A DNA stretch of 64,000 nucleotides. It comes from Bugula neritina (taxonomy: Eukaryota > Bryozoa > Gymnolaemata > Cheilostomatida > Bugulidae). The notes beneath the pieces were generated by a model, which saw only the letters and a list, made by a program, of their open reading frames with translations, searched no databases and was not told the origin of the DNA. Below, piece by piece: positions 25,701 to 40,700 of this stretch (position 1 is its first letter; the number at the start of each line of letters is the position of its first letter). The stretch covers positions 8,458,751 to 8,522,750 of the forward strand of contig OZ037773.1 of the NCBI GenBank assembly GCA_964035545.1, in the 5' to 3' direction. Position numbers and translations under genes: made by a program.

Positions 25701-28700
25701 CCAGAATCAGTGAAGCGTGAGCTATCCTTAGTGATTTATGGTAAAAGATAACTAGTATGCATAGCTGGACTAGAAGATGGTACACTTGGGTTACCATGGA
25801 AACCGTGTTTAGCATGAGATTTATATGTGTTTGATTCTAAAGCTGGGGCGGTAAACATAAAGCAACAGTGTTTAGGTAGGCACTTACCAGATGAGTAAAT
25901 GCAAGGATACAGCAACGTGACGGCTGAGTTACAGTTACTAGATTGTTGTGAGATATATAGGTTGGTCTGGGCGTGCCTTCTGAGCTAGTAATGAGAGATT
26001 AATAGTGAGGCGAATGGCTGAGGTTGGAGCACACTCTGTTTGAGGTCTCACTGCTGGGCAGCGGGGAGAGAAAGCGCTGACTAAGAGACAGCAGGCTGTC
26101 ACTTGGCTTACAGCAGACAACGGATTGTGGTCAGGTAAACTGCTAGATATAGTGCGTAGCTTGAATAGAACATGGGAATGTTTCTGGCACAGAGGTTGCG
26201 CTATGCTTTACTTCTGATTATGGAATTTTTGTCTTTCTGTATATGAATCTCTATTATTTACATGCATGAGCTAGTGAAAGCTTTCTATTTTGAAAGCTAA
26301 AAAAGTTTCCTGTGAAAGGGAAGCTTGAGCATTGTAAAGAGAAAAATAACATAAGATGAATTTGCTAGTAGAGTGTACACTTTCATGCTACAATTATACA
26401 TCTTTAGCTAATAAGAATTTAGTAGAAAACCTTTTACCAAACTCTGTTTTTCAATTACCAAAACTTATTGATAGAAAACTTTGCCAAATACTTGACGCTC
26501 ATTTCCTGTTTGTGTTCTACTGTACTTAGTGTTAATGATACTTTAATTGATGAAAAGCCATGAGTGTATCGTAATACTTAGTCATAGCATTATCGTCAGG
26601 CTGGGCACAAAGTCAAGACACACTCATCGTAAGTTAAGTTGGCAGATGATTTTGGCTAGTAGTAGTGTATTTGATAGAACAGACAGGCTACTTAGCTGAA
26701 ATACTACATGTAATTAGTATTAGTTGAGAAGATAAGTGGACCTCCCTAGTTCATACAGTTTTATCAATTGTAGTTTCATAGTGGTGATGGAATTAATCAA
26801 CATAGAATTTAAGTTTCAAAACATTCCTAGTCACGTTGATAGGCATTTGATGCATGATGATTTTATTATACATGCAAAACACCCAAATATGTTATTTCAT
26901 GTCAAGTTGACTTCGTAATTAGAACATACTTGCATCTACATTTGAGAACCTCTGTTCAATAACCCTTGCTGGTGGTAAACTGTGAATATCTAATTTGATT
27001 CTTGCTGGCTGTAAACTGTGAATATCTTATTTGGTTCTTGCTGAGCAACAAGCCTGTGAACCAACAGCATACTCTGATACATGAATATATTGCATCAGGT
27101 TACATCTAAAGGAAGTTTAGAGTGTCTGGCTTAGTAAACACCAAGTCATGGGTTCGAACCCCAGTAAAGGCCATTGGTGATGTTGGGAAGAGCATCCAAT
27201 CATAATTGCTCCTGTGCCCCATCTGAATAAGTCTTTAGCCCGCTTAACAAATCCTTTCCATCAGGGGTTCTCACAGGGATGGTGACTATAAACTTGTGTA
27301 AGGTTACATCTAAAGGAAATTGATTAGAAAGGCTCATATATTAAGTTCTAGTTGATATACTTATGTGATTCCTGTCGCAATACAATAATATTACATCATA
27401 TTACATTTTAAAGCTTACAACTAATTAATTAATTCAAGTAGTGATGAAATATTTATAGCAGAACCTAAAGCAGTTTTAGCAAACTTCTAGATGTACATCA
27501 TAGATTCTTTTAGAAATTTTTAGTCAGCTTATAGCATATTTTTGAAGCAATATATTAGCGGATTTCTAGACACATTACAATCAGATAAGCCAACATAATT
27601 CAGTATAAACCACAAAAAATCCGTAAACCCCAACTACATATTAGACTGATATATAAACAGCTTATTGCGTATTATCTCCAATATAATATATTTTTATAGC
27701 AAAGTAGATGCTATCCATGTGCAGTCTGTAAGGTACTAATTAATGCTAAACTAAGTTATAAACAGGTCTTCGAAACTGAGGTCACTGTTTCAACTGAAAC
27801 TTACCAAAACTTACTCATATCGGAACAAAACTTGCTTGGAAGTCTTCAGTTACCTGAAAATATAGTTTTCTTTGTAAAATTTACATTATTTATTTTAGTT
27901 TAGATAGAAGCTGTTGTATTCTAGCAATTTACTTTAAGATTTATAATAATTCTGTCAGACTTCATTAGTATTTGAAAGTAAATGCTATACAAAAATGTAT
28001 TTGTTATTAACGAAATATATAACTAACTGGGTTATTATATTTATTCATACTAAAGTAGTTATTATATTATATAGATTAAAGTAATAACATCAGTAGCATC
28101 AATATGAATACAGGAAATATACGTACTGATGCAGGTTAGTCTAGATATGCAGAAGGCGTGATTGTGATTACATATACTGACACCGTGACTGATAGAATAA
28201 TGTGCTTTTGCTACACATTTAATACTAAAAATTTAAATATGTATATTTATTTTTTTATATGCCAAATTTTGTAAAATTTAAGGAGTAGACTAAAAGGGTG
28301 GCATTACAATGAGCTTGAATGCACGGATATCTCTAACATACCGTTACATAAACATTCAGTTGACACATGATCAAACAGATGTAGGGGTCCTAAAATTAGC
28401 ATACTGTTATTGACAGGTTTTTGTTAGCCTTAAGCCCCAAAGCTACATGACCAATCAATAGGGAACGTGATAAATAGACTAGGTAGCTTAGAATTTTATT
28501 GCTAGATACTTCAATTTTGAATATTATTATACCTTTCACGCAACTATAGGCAATCATGACTTTGCAGGGGTAAGTGATTCTGTCAATATACTCCAAATAG
28601 AGCTTTATACGGCTGCATGAGTCTCAATCTGACAATCAATTACCTTAATTTATCATGTACTCTGTACTGTTAGATTTATGGTAGAGTACAAATTAAACCA

Positions 28701-31700
28701 TCACCAAATACTTTCAGATGGGTCTGGGGTTTATAAAGCACAAGTCAAGAGATTAAGTTAAAAATAGTCTACTGACTTCTTTGATGTTAGAGGTTATATC
28801 CACATAATCTATGTAAATCCTAAATACAAATTTAAAACTTTTCTTTAAAGTTGAAATTAAAAAAATAACTAACAAGTTTAAACTGACATATCTTGGTTAG
28901 TTAAAATACTTGAAATATTTTTAATGGCGGCATTTACTGCTCTGATATTGTATAAAGTGGCGAACAACATCCTTCTTGTGATGAAAATTCCTGACTCCAT
29001 TTACCTAGTCAGGGGAAAGACTGTACTGGCCATTAGTAGAGCGTCACCAGAACACAAACAGGCGCTTAGTGCAAATAGGAAAGGATAAAAGGCTTATTGA
29101 CTGTAATAAAGAAATTACTTCAAATCTATTTAATGGCCCTATCTTCTTGGTTTATCATCACATTATGGTGATTGGAAGACTTTTACTTGTACTTCAATAC
29201 GTAAAAACCTTCCATTTCTTAATGCAAGCATTAACTTTGCATTCTTAAACCTTCATATAACTGTGTTTTGGCACTGGGTTTTGTTTATGTGTTACTGTGA
29301 CATTACCACCTATTTTCTATATCACTGATAGCACTAATAAAACACATAGGATTTGCAGCAAAAGCTCCCAGTATTTTTTACTGGTGGGCTGAGTTTTATA
29401 GCAACAGCTACTTTACCTGAAGATACCACATTCAGCGGAACTTCATGACAAATAATAATTGATGACAACTTCTGAAAACTGGTTGCTAGCATCAAGTGCA
29501 CATGTTAAAAATAGGGTTTGGCTAGCTTTGCTGTTCAAAAGGTAAATTTGCATACAATTGTTAACAGGTTAAAAGTTAGCTTAGCAATTATATGAAGTGT
29601 GGTTGAAGCATGTCTAAATAGAAAGAGGACGCCATTTCCATATTGTAATATCTGAGTGCAAAAAACAGGAAAATGACGAAGCGATGTTACTGCAAGTAAT
29701 GACACTTCTTGTGTGGCAGAGTTGCAGTATCGTCTTACAGAGGTTATTAGCTTTCAGCTATAAGCTACATAATCAGGGAACAGCCGTGGTCTAGGGGTTA
29801 GAGCGTTTGCCTAGTAAGTACGAAGTCATGGGTTTGAACCCCAGACAAAGGCCATTGGTGATGTTAGGAAAAGCATCCAGTCATAATTGCTTCTGTGCCT
29901 CATTTAAATAAATCCTTAACCAGCTTTAAAAAACCCTTCTATCAGGGGTTTCTCACAGGGATGGCGACTATAAACTTGTGTGAGTTTTTTTAAGCTACAT
30001 TTTCATATTCCTTAAAATAAACTATGCACAAGCAACATTGACTTTTATGTTCATTTTCTAACATTTATCAAATTATTTGTAGCTGTTGGATTCTGGGATC
30101 TAGAAGCTGCAAATAGAATCCTTTGAGTTCTATTTTAGTATTTATATCTTCAAATTCGGTCAACAAGGTCAAATTTTATGTTAAAGAGTGCACTTAGGTG
30201 ACAAATGTTATAAGTTGTTTTATAATTTATACAAAAAATTATAACTTTTAGTTATTGCAAAGAACATATAGGAGTTATAGTAGAAGTACATGAATGCAGT
30301 ATGAAGCTTACAAGGCATTTGTTTTGTAGATGAATTTGGTAGCGACACGGAGCAAAGAGACAGGGAATCACTAGAACTCTTAGGAGAGACTCCATCTGTT
30401 GACAAAATGCCACCAGCAAAGGGTTTTTTCAAGACTCTGCTTAGAAAAAGTAAGTTAATGACTTAAGTTGATGTAGTTAGTGTTCAATTACCACTTCTAT
30501 GTAGGCTACATGGCAGTAGGTGAAATGCTTCTTACTGGTAGAAATACTTGGGGGGACTTAACTTTAATAAAAAAAACTGTCTTAAGCTCAGGGACCATTA
30601 AATCGTAGAGGAAGTTATAATGACATCATTTAGGTTACTAAGGCATTAGTGAGTGTCTTATCTAGAATGAGCAACTTCAAACTGCTTCTACCAAATCAAG
30701 ACTTTAGATACTCATTAGTTACCTTTTTTTACTAAGTTGGTGGTTTATTAGGACTTTGATATATTTTAAGATATTAATGAAGATTAATTCGTGTTGGGAA
30801 TTCAGGAACATAAATTATGCGTGTGATGAATCAAAATATTTGAGTGAAAGTAGCTAGTTTAAATCATTAGCCATCTATTTTATACCTGGTAATAGAGCTG
30901 TAACTATCAGGTTCGTAATTTTGTGCTTATTTTTGAAATTGAAATTGATTGATAGCGCCATATCTGTGTTGACAGGTAACTGTATGTGCTCCATCATCTG
31001 ACAGCTTCATAATTTACAAGCGGCATATATCTTTCTCTTTTTCAGAAGATTATGAGTGATGGCATGTCATGTTTAGTTCCACCAAAATGTTTTGAATTAT
31101 TGTCTTCACTCATACAAGCCACTATTTTAACGTCTGCTTTTAATTCTCCATAAACTCTATTGTCTAACTTTACACAACATCAAAAGTAGCTATATGTTAC
31201 ATAAAATTCATTCACATTTTTGTTGGCACGTGTCATCACAGTTTCTGCCTCAGTTCTTGTTCTTCATCTACTCTGGTTGTTCTCTTTATAGTCAATTGCC
31301 TATACTAGAGCCTTCAATCAGTTGTTACAGGTTTCCAATTTAAGTATTTCTTTATTCATATTCTTTTTCACTCGATTGTACTTCTAATTTTTTGTTGAAA
31401 ACATAGAATTATATGTTGAAGCCAATCCAATTTTTATCTCCCTTTAATTCATCTTCCTAAGTACGTGTCCTTATTTAGTACATCTTTTTTCCCTCCTTTT
31501 AATTTTTCATGCCATATGTTCAATTTATTTGTATTTTTTGGTTTGGAAACGGACATATTGTTTAAACATATAATCTCATTCCAGACAAAGACGGATATAA
31601 AGTCACAAGGTTTTAGACTATGTGGCTAGGTAAAGCAACTTGGCAAGTAGATTTGTAGATTAGATAAAAAACAGCAAAAAATTCATATAAACAAAACAAT

Positions 31701-34700
31701 AAATTTTGCACATAGAAAATGTAAATCACACTCTTCAACATTGGTGATAGATTAGAGTTTCTTGGTGATACTGGAAATGGTGTATGTTGGTTAACGTATG
31801 CCAACGTCTGTGCCAAAATGCATTGCTACTGAAAAAGATATTTTGAATTCTTTTGTTTGGCAATCACTGACTATTTTCTTGTCACGCTAGAAAGAAACAA
31901 TTCTTAGTGGAATAGCTGTGAGTGATTGTGTTTGGCAACAGTTTGACTCAGCAGAGCACCAGCAGAATAAATTATCTTTTGAAGTTTTTTTTGGCAAAAT
32001 AGAAAGTTCTGCTAAAGAAATTTCTGCAAAACTTTCTTGCTATCTAAAAAATTAAATCTTAATATCTACTTTAAAATAAGAATTTCGATACTTGGATTAT
32101 AACTTTTACTCATCAAGAAAATTTAATCACTAAAAACTCTTATACTACATATTTATAAAAAAATGTGTAAAGTTCAAACTAAGCTATAATGTACCTAGTA
32201 ATCTAAAAGAATTGATTTGAAAGCATTTCTTTTGCCATCTGCAGGTAAAAGTAAACATGAAGTGTCAGCATCAGAGTTTGAGTGCATAGAAGAGCCTCAT
32301 CAAAACGGTCACTATGGAAATAACTATCTTCAAGGGAATGCAGAAGCGGACAGAGTAGAAGATGAAGAGCAAGAACTGGATACGGAAGGAAAACTTCCCA
32401 AAGAGTTCCTCGATACATGGGTATGTCTATTGTTTAGTGTTTCGGGTGTTGCTATTAGCTGAAAGTGTTGCAAAATATTCCTGTGTCCTGATGATGAGTG
32501 ATTAGAGAGTTCCTCTTTCATAAGTACAGCCTTCCTTTTCTGCTTTGAAGTCAACGTCATAATGAATGGCAAATATTTTATGAAAAGTTTCAACAATAAA
32601 TTAAGGTTCTTAGTTGCAATCAACTCAGTCAAAACACTTGTTGATGTTTACTCGCAATAGTTCTGTATCTTGTCTGCTTTCGGTCCTCTGTTTTTTTTTA
32701 ACCAATATTGGTTTGAGTGACTGAGAATAAATCTGAGACACTGATAATAAAGAGAACTATTCACAGTCCATTGAATAACTAATGGTCAATTTCAGCTGTA
32801 ATTTGTAAAAAAGTTTTATATGCAATGAGTAAAAGCAAGCGTTTGTCTTTACCTTGATGGTTGACTTAAAGAGAGAATAATCAGCGTATATTAGGTTTAA
32901 TCAAAATTGGCTTTGTCACTCATAATTCTTCTCAAAGTTTTATACTAATTATAGCTGCGTCGTCGTGTTGTTGCAATGAATGATGGTGCAAAATTAGAAT
33001 CGAGGACAGTAAAATTACTAACCATGTTTGTGGCACACACACCCAATCATAACTTAAGCATGCATTTTTACATTGCAATATAAAAACCTGTTGGCAGACT
33101 CTGTGAGGGCGTGTATTATGTAACTTCAAATCCTCTTTGATTAGCATGTAAAGTCTGGTTGCTGCTGTAACTTAGTCTGTATGCCTCAAGTATCTAATTG
33201 TCATGCGAGGTTTGTTTTATTATTCAGTTAAGATAATTGGATTATTCATAATTAATTTAGACATCTGTAAGTATGCAGAAGAGTACCACCCACAATTCCT
33301 GGTGTGGCAGTCTCATTCTCAGCTCTTGAGTAGAATAGTTCTTACTATGTAGCAGTTTGCGTCTATGACCTCATTTTATAGACGGGAAGTTGATATCTTT
33401 TGACTCCTATATTATGCAAATAGTTGTGTCCAAACTCAGTAACTGTGCTAAAAGATTTTTATTTATGCATGTTATTAGCACTGACTAGCAGTTATTATAG
33501 AGTTAGAGTCTGAAATTCAGTAGCATGCAACTGGAAGAAAATGTTATAAGACAATCTACTGTGACGTAGTCCTATAACTTCTTTCTTAATGTTAGTTAAC
33601 TAGAGAGAAATAATATTGTACAGATATTATGAGTGTAATGCTATTAGTTATAAAACTAATGAATTGACTCGCACTTGGGTCTATAAAACTTTCCAAGCTG
33701 GTGAACTTTCTGAATTTACTGAATCACACAGTTACAAACACAGAACTTAAAAACGTTGCAACATAATAAGTTTATTAATATTTGTGTCCAATACAGCCCA
33801 ATACTAGCGGACTGCAGATGTGTGGCTTAAAGAAATTTTTCAGTAATTGAAACCTTCAATTAGAGCGAGATAATTTATAATATGATGACACCAGTTGACC
33901 ATTTGCAGATTATTCTATTATCATAAATATTAAGAAATAATAAGAGTGGGGGCTTGCCTTGTGGTCCAAGTGTGAGAAAAGACTGGCACATATTTCTACG
34001 TAAGCCACACTGACAATTGAACTCTGAATCTAATATAATGAATATAATAAGATAAGACTGTCTTACCTGCCAATATAATTGATGATATAATGATAGCCAG
34101 ACATTGGAAATTATTAAAAGCTTAAACCTTATAAGTTTTATTAATTTTTCTTAAACAAATTAAAAACCTTTTTATCAAAAAGCTTTGTTTTTTATTATTT
34201 CATTTAATATGACTGCATCTTTTCCCTAGTTTTTATAAAAACAACCCCTTGAGTTTGGATTGGCAAAATCTGATTGCATTTTCCAGCTAGTTGCAATAGG
34301 TGAAAAAATAATGTATTGATTACATTGATTGCAACTTTATTCAACAATTTCAATTCTAAAGCCAAATAGCTTTTCATAACAATCAAGTTTACATGAAACT
34401 TAATTCCATCAACTTAATTGCACCTCTTAATAAGTGACTAAAGTTTTTAACTCTCTGCATTTTTTGGGAGTGATTTTGCTCACGCTGTGAGAATTATAAA
34501 ATTATAATTTGCTGAGCCTTGCAGTATTTAGGTATAGACATTTATCAAGGACAGGATTTATGGTTCTCAGGTGTTTAGTAGGCAAGTTAGTGTAGAGATA
34601 AGTAATGAGGTGACAATCACCTTACCTTTCTTGTCATTTCTCAAACTGATACAGCAGCTGCAACTATGCAGTTTATTACTATTCACACAACACCCTGTCA

Positions 34701-37700
34701 GACTGCTGACTTGGGTCAAATACATTACAAGGGACATTTTAAAACTGTTGAAAACTTGAAGCACACTTGAGAAAAATTACTCTAATTTACCAAATCATAT
34801 CAAGTCACAAAATTAGTGGCTTAGACGTTGAATTTTCATGGTTAAGTTTCTCAACTCTCTCAAAATTGACTGAAGCATGCCTGCCACCTTCCCTGCCACC
34901 CTCCCTCTACATCTGATGTGCTTTGTTCATTAATCTAAACAACAGCTGTGATACTCTTCATGCTGTTACTAGCTCAGTTATTGAGGTAGCAGTGCTAACT
35001 AAAGTCAGCCAGCTTTTAACTTGCTGAGTCTATTCTAGAATTGTATCACAACTTGTGAAATATGAAGTAACAAAAAAAACAGATGCTGCAGGCAAAGAAG
35101 CTTTAATACTTGCCAATATTTCAAACATAACTTAATTTAATTGTAATATTGTTCACTATAAAATGCTTCATGTTGTGCCACAAGCTGTGTGATCACAACA
35201 TGATAAGCGTGTGACAAGCTTTTCCCTAGCTTCACTTCCGCATTGTATGACTCATTATTATGGTACTTGCTGTTACTAGCAGCTGTCTTTATATCACCAG
35301 GTGAGTTCCACCACCCACCAGCTACTTGACGAGATGGATATGGCGCTGAAAGGGGTGTGGCCTTATGACAAGAAGGAGGAAAGTTTGTCTGCTTACGGCA
35401 GAAGAAGTGTTTCCAGCAGCCATCTGCAAATAGAAGAAGACGAGCCACCACAACCATCATATGACACGATTAAGAGAAAGTCAAAACAGCTGGTAAGTGA
35501 TATTTCTCTACATAAACTAGATCATAGGTGAATGGGCTTTTTCAGAGTCTACTTTGTGATGCTAACTTTGATTTGCTAAGAGAGATGATATCAATGGACT
35601 GAGAATATTCTAAATGAGACTACTACGTCTGCTACTTGTGATATTTGAAACTAAACTTCTCGGTTTAAATAAAGTACAACTCAGTTCTATCACCAACTAT
35701 ATCAACTGCTAAATGCTGTTAAGTAGCTTAGGTCCAACCCTATACGTAGTATGTAATACAATGGGTGGGGAGGTAGGAACACAAATGAAAGACCATAAAA
35801 TAGTAACTTTCTTCTAACCTAGCGATGTACAGGAAAAGAAAAGCAAATCAATTTACCAGAAAACTACATGGAAATGACAATGTAGGTGTGAAACTTCACA
35901 AGTCATTGGCTTTCTATAATACTTTACAATCTATAATGTTTTGCATATTAATTATCACTCAACACTTTGCTAGTGAAATTGTGTGGAACACCATATTCCC
36001 AAGCAGATTTCTCTCTTAATCAATATAAACTTAATACCTAACCTCTTTAAATATTAGAAAGACATAAAATAACACAGATTAGTGTCTTCTACAGGTTAAG
36101 TCTCTGCAGATCATACCATGTTCTTATATTTTTATAACTACCTCTTCCGTCTTTCCTCCCTCTGTATCAGTGTTGTAAGAAGTAGTTTCTTTAAATTTAA
36201 GATGTCAAGTCACAACAATGCCGTCTTTTAATAAATTTTAGCTGTTTAACTTCCTGGAAGATATTTTGGATATCACAGCTATAAACCGAGCTCCAGTAGT
36301 GGTAGTTAACCTACCTGTATCATGCACATGCTAGGAAGCCATTGGGCAACACCATCAAACTTCGCAACAATGTTGCCCTGTAATATAAAGTAATATCATA
36401 CAGTTCACTGGGTATTATAGTACGCAGGTTGCCACTTTCTCTATTAAGCAATAGATTCCAGTCTTAGTTTTATAAATTTTGTCAAAGTGAATGAGTTATA
36501 AGATTCTTAACTTCATTGGTTTGTTCGAGACTTTCCTGGTGGGGATAGGTTTTATAGTACTAGTAGTAGTTGCATGTAGCTAATGCCTCCTTAAAGTGTT
36601 ACGAAATGTTTGGGACTTATGTAACAAGTGTGTCACATGCTGTGACAGGTGTATGTGACAGGCTCCTTGGTTGAAGTCTACCAATATATTATCATCAATT
36701 ATAGTAAAGCTACACTCTTTTGTCTTAAACTAAAAAATACACGCCCATTAAACTTGTGCTAATTCATTCACTAACCTTTTGACATTAGACTCAATAACAA
36801 AATTTGAAAATAAATGAAACTCAACTGATTGAAATTTTCTTGCTACTTTAAGGTCAACTAGAAACATTTTGTTATATTTAGAATGTCTAACAGCTATAGT
36901 AGAAGTTGTTAAGTTATACATTTTAGCTCCAATCTCCAATCTCTATTTTAAGAAATGCACTTAACAAATATATTGAAGTTTAATTAAATTTAGCTGACAT
37001 TGTGCTGTCAATCATAATGAAATTACTTAAAAAAAATTGAAAAGAACTGAAATGTGTTCCACTCTAGAAAAACTAGCATTTTAGCAGTTCAAGTTTTACT
37101 GCACATAAACTAAATGGAAATAAAGATTTTGAAAGTGTTGCTTGCTAATCATACGTTTTACACAATATTTATACAACATTATTGTTTGCCTTCTATTCTT
37201 CAACAGCTTCAAGAAATATTAAGAGCGTAACTCCATGCATGTTTACTAAGTTAACGATACAACCTTGTGAAGTTTACTGGCCCAATTTAAATAGGCCCCT
37301 TGTCTAAATTTATGCATCCCTCACCCCATGCCCATTTATTTAAATACATAATTCATAGCAGACTAGTCAGGGTATATACACAATGATTATGATAATTTAT
37401 TCTCGTTATATGCATAAGAATATGGACAGACATTAACTCACAGCGTGTAACATAACTACCATTAGTAGAATGTAATCTTTGAACCAGTTTCTGGGGCAAT
37501 GCAAGAAGGGTTTAGATATCAATACAGCAAATGAGAGACTAGCAAGAATGTCATGGAAACCAAGTGCAGCCAGGCGCAAAACTGTCATAAACAACTCTTT
37601 AGGAGAGATTGGTGACAAAAAATATTTGAAGAGTTCTATTCTAAAATGGGACATAGACCATTTTTGGAAAGGAGAGATAGGTGACAAAGAATATTTCTAG

Positions 37701-40700
37701 CCTATAAGTGTAAACTCTAATATCAGTAATCTACTCATTGACTGGAAAAGTTTTCAAAAAGCAACCAAATGAAAATCTCTTTGATAAAAATTGACTAGGT
37801 GATAAACATGGCTGAGCTGTGTCGTAGTTTGCGATTCATTTATCTTGACTAGGAAGTCCGTCCAATCAGAAAGAATCTCCGTATAAACACTTGGCTAGAA
37901 TATCTCGTATCAACTCTTTTCTCGGTGTGCAAGCATTGGCTGCGCTTCTGCAATGCATATATCACAACAAAAAAGTTAAATAGTTTGGTTTTGCTAACCA
38001 GCGCCAACATTCAGGCAACCAAAAAGATTGGAAGCAAAGTATTATAAAATATTTATAAAGCATGCGATATATAATCACGTTGATATAATTACAGAAAGTT
38101 ATTCTCAACCACCAGGTGACATTGCCTCACTGCCAACACATTGAAGCTCTAACTTAATATTATAAAGTTTTTAATAAAGTGTCAAGAATAAGTGAATAAA
38201 AAACAATTTAATTATCGCTTTTTTTCAAAAAGCATTTTCTAGAATGCGCAGGCAACAATAATATTGAAATATTCAAGGAAATAGCCATGCTCCTTTAGCA
38301 ACTTTGATTTATATACAATAAAGTATGCGTATACTGGCAATCGTAGTTTGAAAGGGTTATTGAAACTTCGCACTGGTTAGAAGCAAATGAATTAGATGTT
38401 AAGATGTTTGAATGTTTGCCAAAATGTTTGGTGAAAATTAAGACATTAATTTTATTGTTATGTGGCTGTTTTTAAGAATCTCATTGTGGTTCTTTTGAAA
38501 GAAACTAACATAAAAGTCAGACTCCAACGAATTTTATTTTAATTACTTATAGAGATTTCTCTCGATGAATTATTACCGAAACCTATTATCTAAAAATAAT
38601 ATATTGCAGATTATGACAGTCCAGTACTGTTTGGCACTGACAGCTGGCAGAATGCAACTTATTGTTATATCATGAGATTTCTGTATGCTAGTGACAAGTT
38701 GCACTCTTGAAGCAGCTAGCTATTTTATCCTCCGACCTTTTAGCTTTAGTCTAGGACTGCATTGAATTTGATACAAGAATTTAACATCTATTTGTAAGAA
38801 TTCTTTTGAAAACACAGTTATATATCTTCTACTACGCTTTCCTCGATGTACAGTCACCTGCAAGCTACCTCTGCTACAATAGTTTCTAATTCTGTAGCTA
38901 TCTGGTCGGTGTTTGTCTTAAATTCCTAACCATATTCCTTATACTTTATTAGGTAAGTCTTTTACCATTTTACTACCCTCTCCCTTCTACTTCTACCCTC
39001 ACTTCCACACAATCCTACCTTCTCTCTATAACACATCTCTCTACCCTCTCTCCCACACATCTCTACCCTCTCCCCAACACATCTCCTACCCTCCTATAGA
39101 TTTTCTATAATTGTGCAGCTGCTTCTAGTGTTGGTTCAACTCTACAAAAAGGTTTACCAAGACACATGTACCTAGTATTAGTCTGATACACTGAAATCTA
39201 CCAGATGTCATTGCAAACCTACCGCAATGAACCGTTATCCTTCAAACAAGCAATTAAAATATTTCACTATTTAATGCAATTACAAACATCATATAAATTT
39301 AAAAACAATTTAATCAAGTCAATCATTTTGGAAGTAATATAACCCACTTGTGAAAGTTTTAGAATAAATTCCTTGGAAATCATTGCTTTTCCGATTTCAT
39401 ATAATTTATGTATTTTATTGGTATGTTGGAGCAAACATTCTACCTCTCAAATATATTAATGGAAAGCTTTCTTTTGATGCATTCACTATTTATTATTTTT
39501 CAGACTTTCCTTAAAGCCGATAAGAATTTAGGGTAGACGTTATGTCCATTGCACTACTTTGTAACTGTTGTATGTGTAGTCACTGAGTCTAACAGTGAAT
39601 GTCTCTCTTCTACTGGGTAAAAGAGTTTAAAATAGAATTTGACTTCCTAAGGGATTAAAATCTTCTATTAATCCTAAAAAGCAAAACCACATTAAAAGTT
39701 ACATGAAAGAGAAACTGCAATAGAAGTGACAAAGCTGAATCGTCATACTACAAAATGAGAATGTTAAGAGTTATTTCCACTTGCTACTGAAAAAACACTG
39801 CTGAAGTTAATGTTTATATTAGTTCATCAACAGACTGGGGTGCCTTAGATGTAGGAATTATTTAGAAGTCTAACGGAATTAGAGTCCCCAAAATAATCCA
39901 TGGCTGCCATCTTAATAGCACACACTCGTACTTTGCATAGCATGGTATAGCATAGCATAGCATGGCATATCACATAGCATAACACAGCATAGCATAACAC
40001 AGCATAGCATAGCATAGCATGACAAAATATAGCATAGCATTGCATAGTATAACACAGCATAGCACAGCATAGTATAGCATAGCATTGCATAGTATAACAC
40101 AGCATAGCACAGCATAGTTGTTTTCTTTGCTACTTTTCTTGGAGTTAAAATATTGCCTATATATTTCTCAATGAAATACACTAAAACTCAAACTGCAATT
40201 GAAAAAGTGTACTCAGCTGTACTCAGGTACATACAGTGACTGCTGTTTAAAATATATCTTTAGTCCTGCAATATAACCTAACTACAAGTTTTGTCTGATA
40301 GCAAAGTGTTTGATTAAGTCTGATATAATTATGTAAATATTAAATGTTGAACAAAATACTATTTATGTTAAGCATTTACCATTGATTATGTTGCTACAGA
40401 TATTTATTATTGATTATTAGTTATGTATGATATGTGATATTGACTTGCATCGCATGTTTATCCAGACAGCATCATCAGTGTGGAGTGACAGAGGTAGAGG
40501 TGACACTGAAAGTAACTCTAACTTCATCCTTAAAGAGGTTAGCCTCATTTCCCAACTGATTGTGTTTTATGTGAAGATACTTAGTTAATACTTATCTTAT
40601 TCATAACATTTTTCTGAATTTTTAAACATAGCCAAGATTTAAAACTAAAGTATGTTGCCTTCATATAATATTATAATTTACTTTTGCATGCAGAGGGTAC

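Larger units (their letters stand above)
21900..30329. other. 8.4-kb intron of the pseudokinase gene
   Basis: No coding exon is supported. It contains a 30-bp minisatellite (24775-25165), a 40-bp duplication (CTGTAAACTGTGAATATCT, about 26965-27045), two SINE copies, and a more GC-rich segment ending in a splice donor (about 25870-26133). The rest is AT-rich unique sequence. Confidence 0.6.
30450..40465. other. Long introns of the pseudokinase gene (between exons 30330 and 40537)
   Basis: Apart from coding exons 32245-32420 and 35301-35492 these 10 kb are AT-rich intron. I see a pyrimidine-rich tract at about 38960-39105, an AGCAT-type simple repeat at 39935-40115, and a 27-bp diverged repeat (GGAGAGATTGGTGACAAA) at about 37600-37700. 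No other gene is supported. Confidence 0.6.

Noticed and set aside
39845-40181. Minus-strand frames of MLCYAVLCYAML type
   Set aside because: Simple AGCAT repeat translated; no splice sites or family match.
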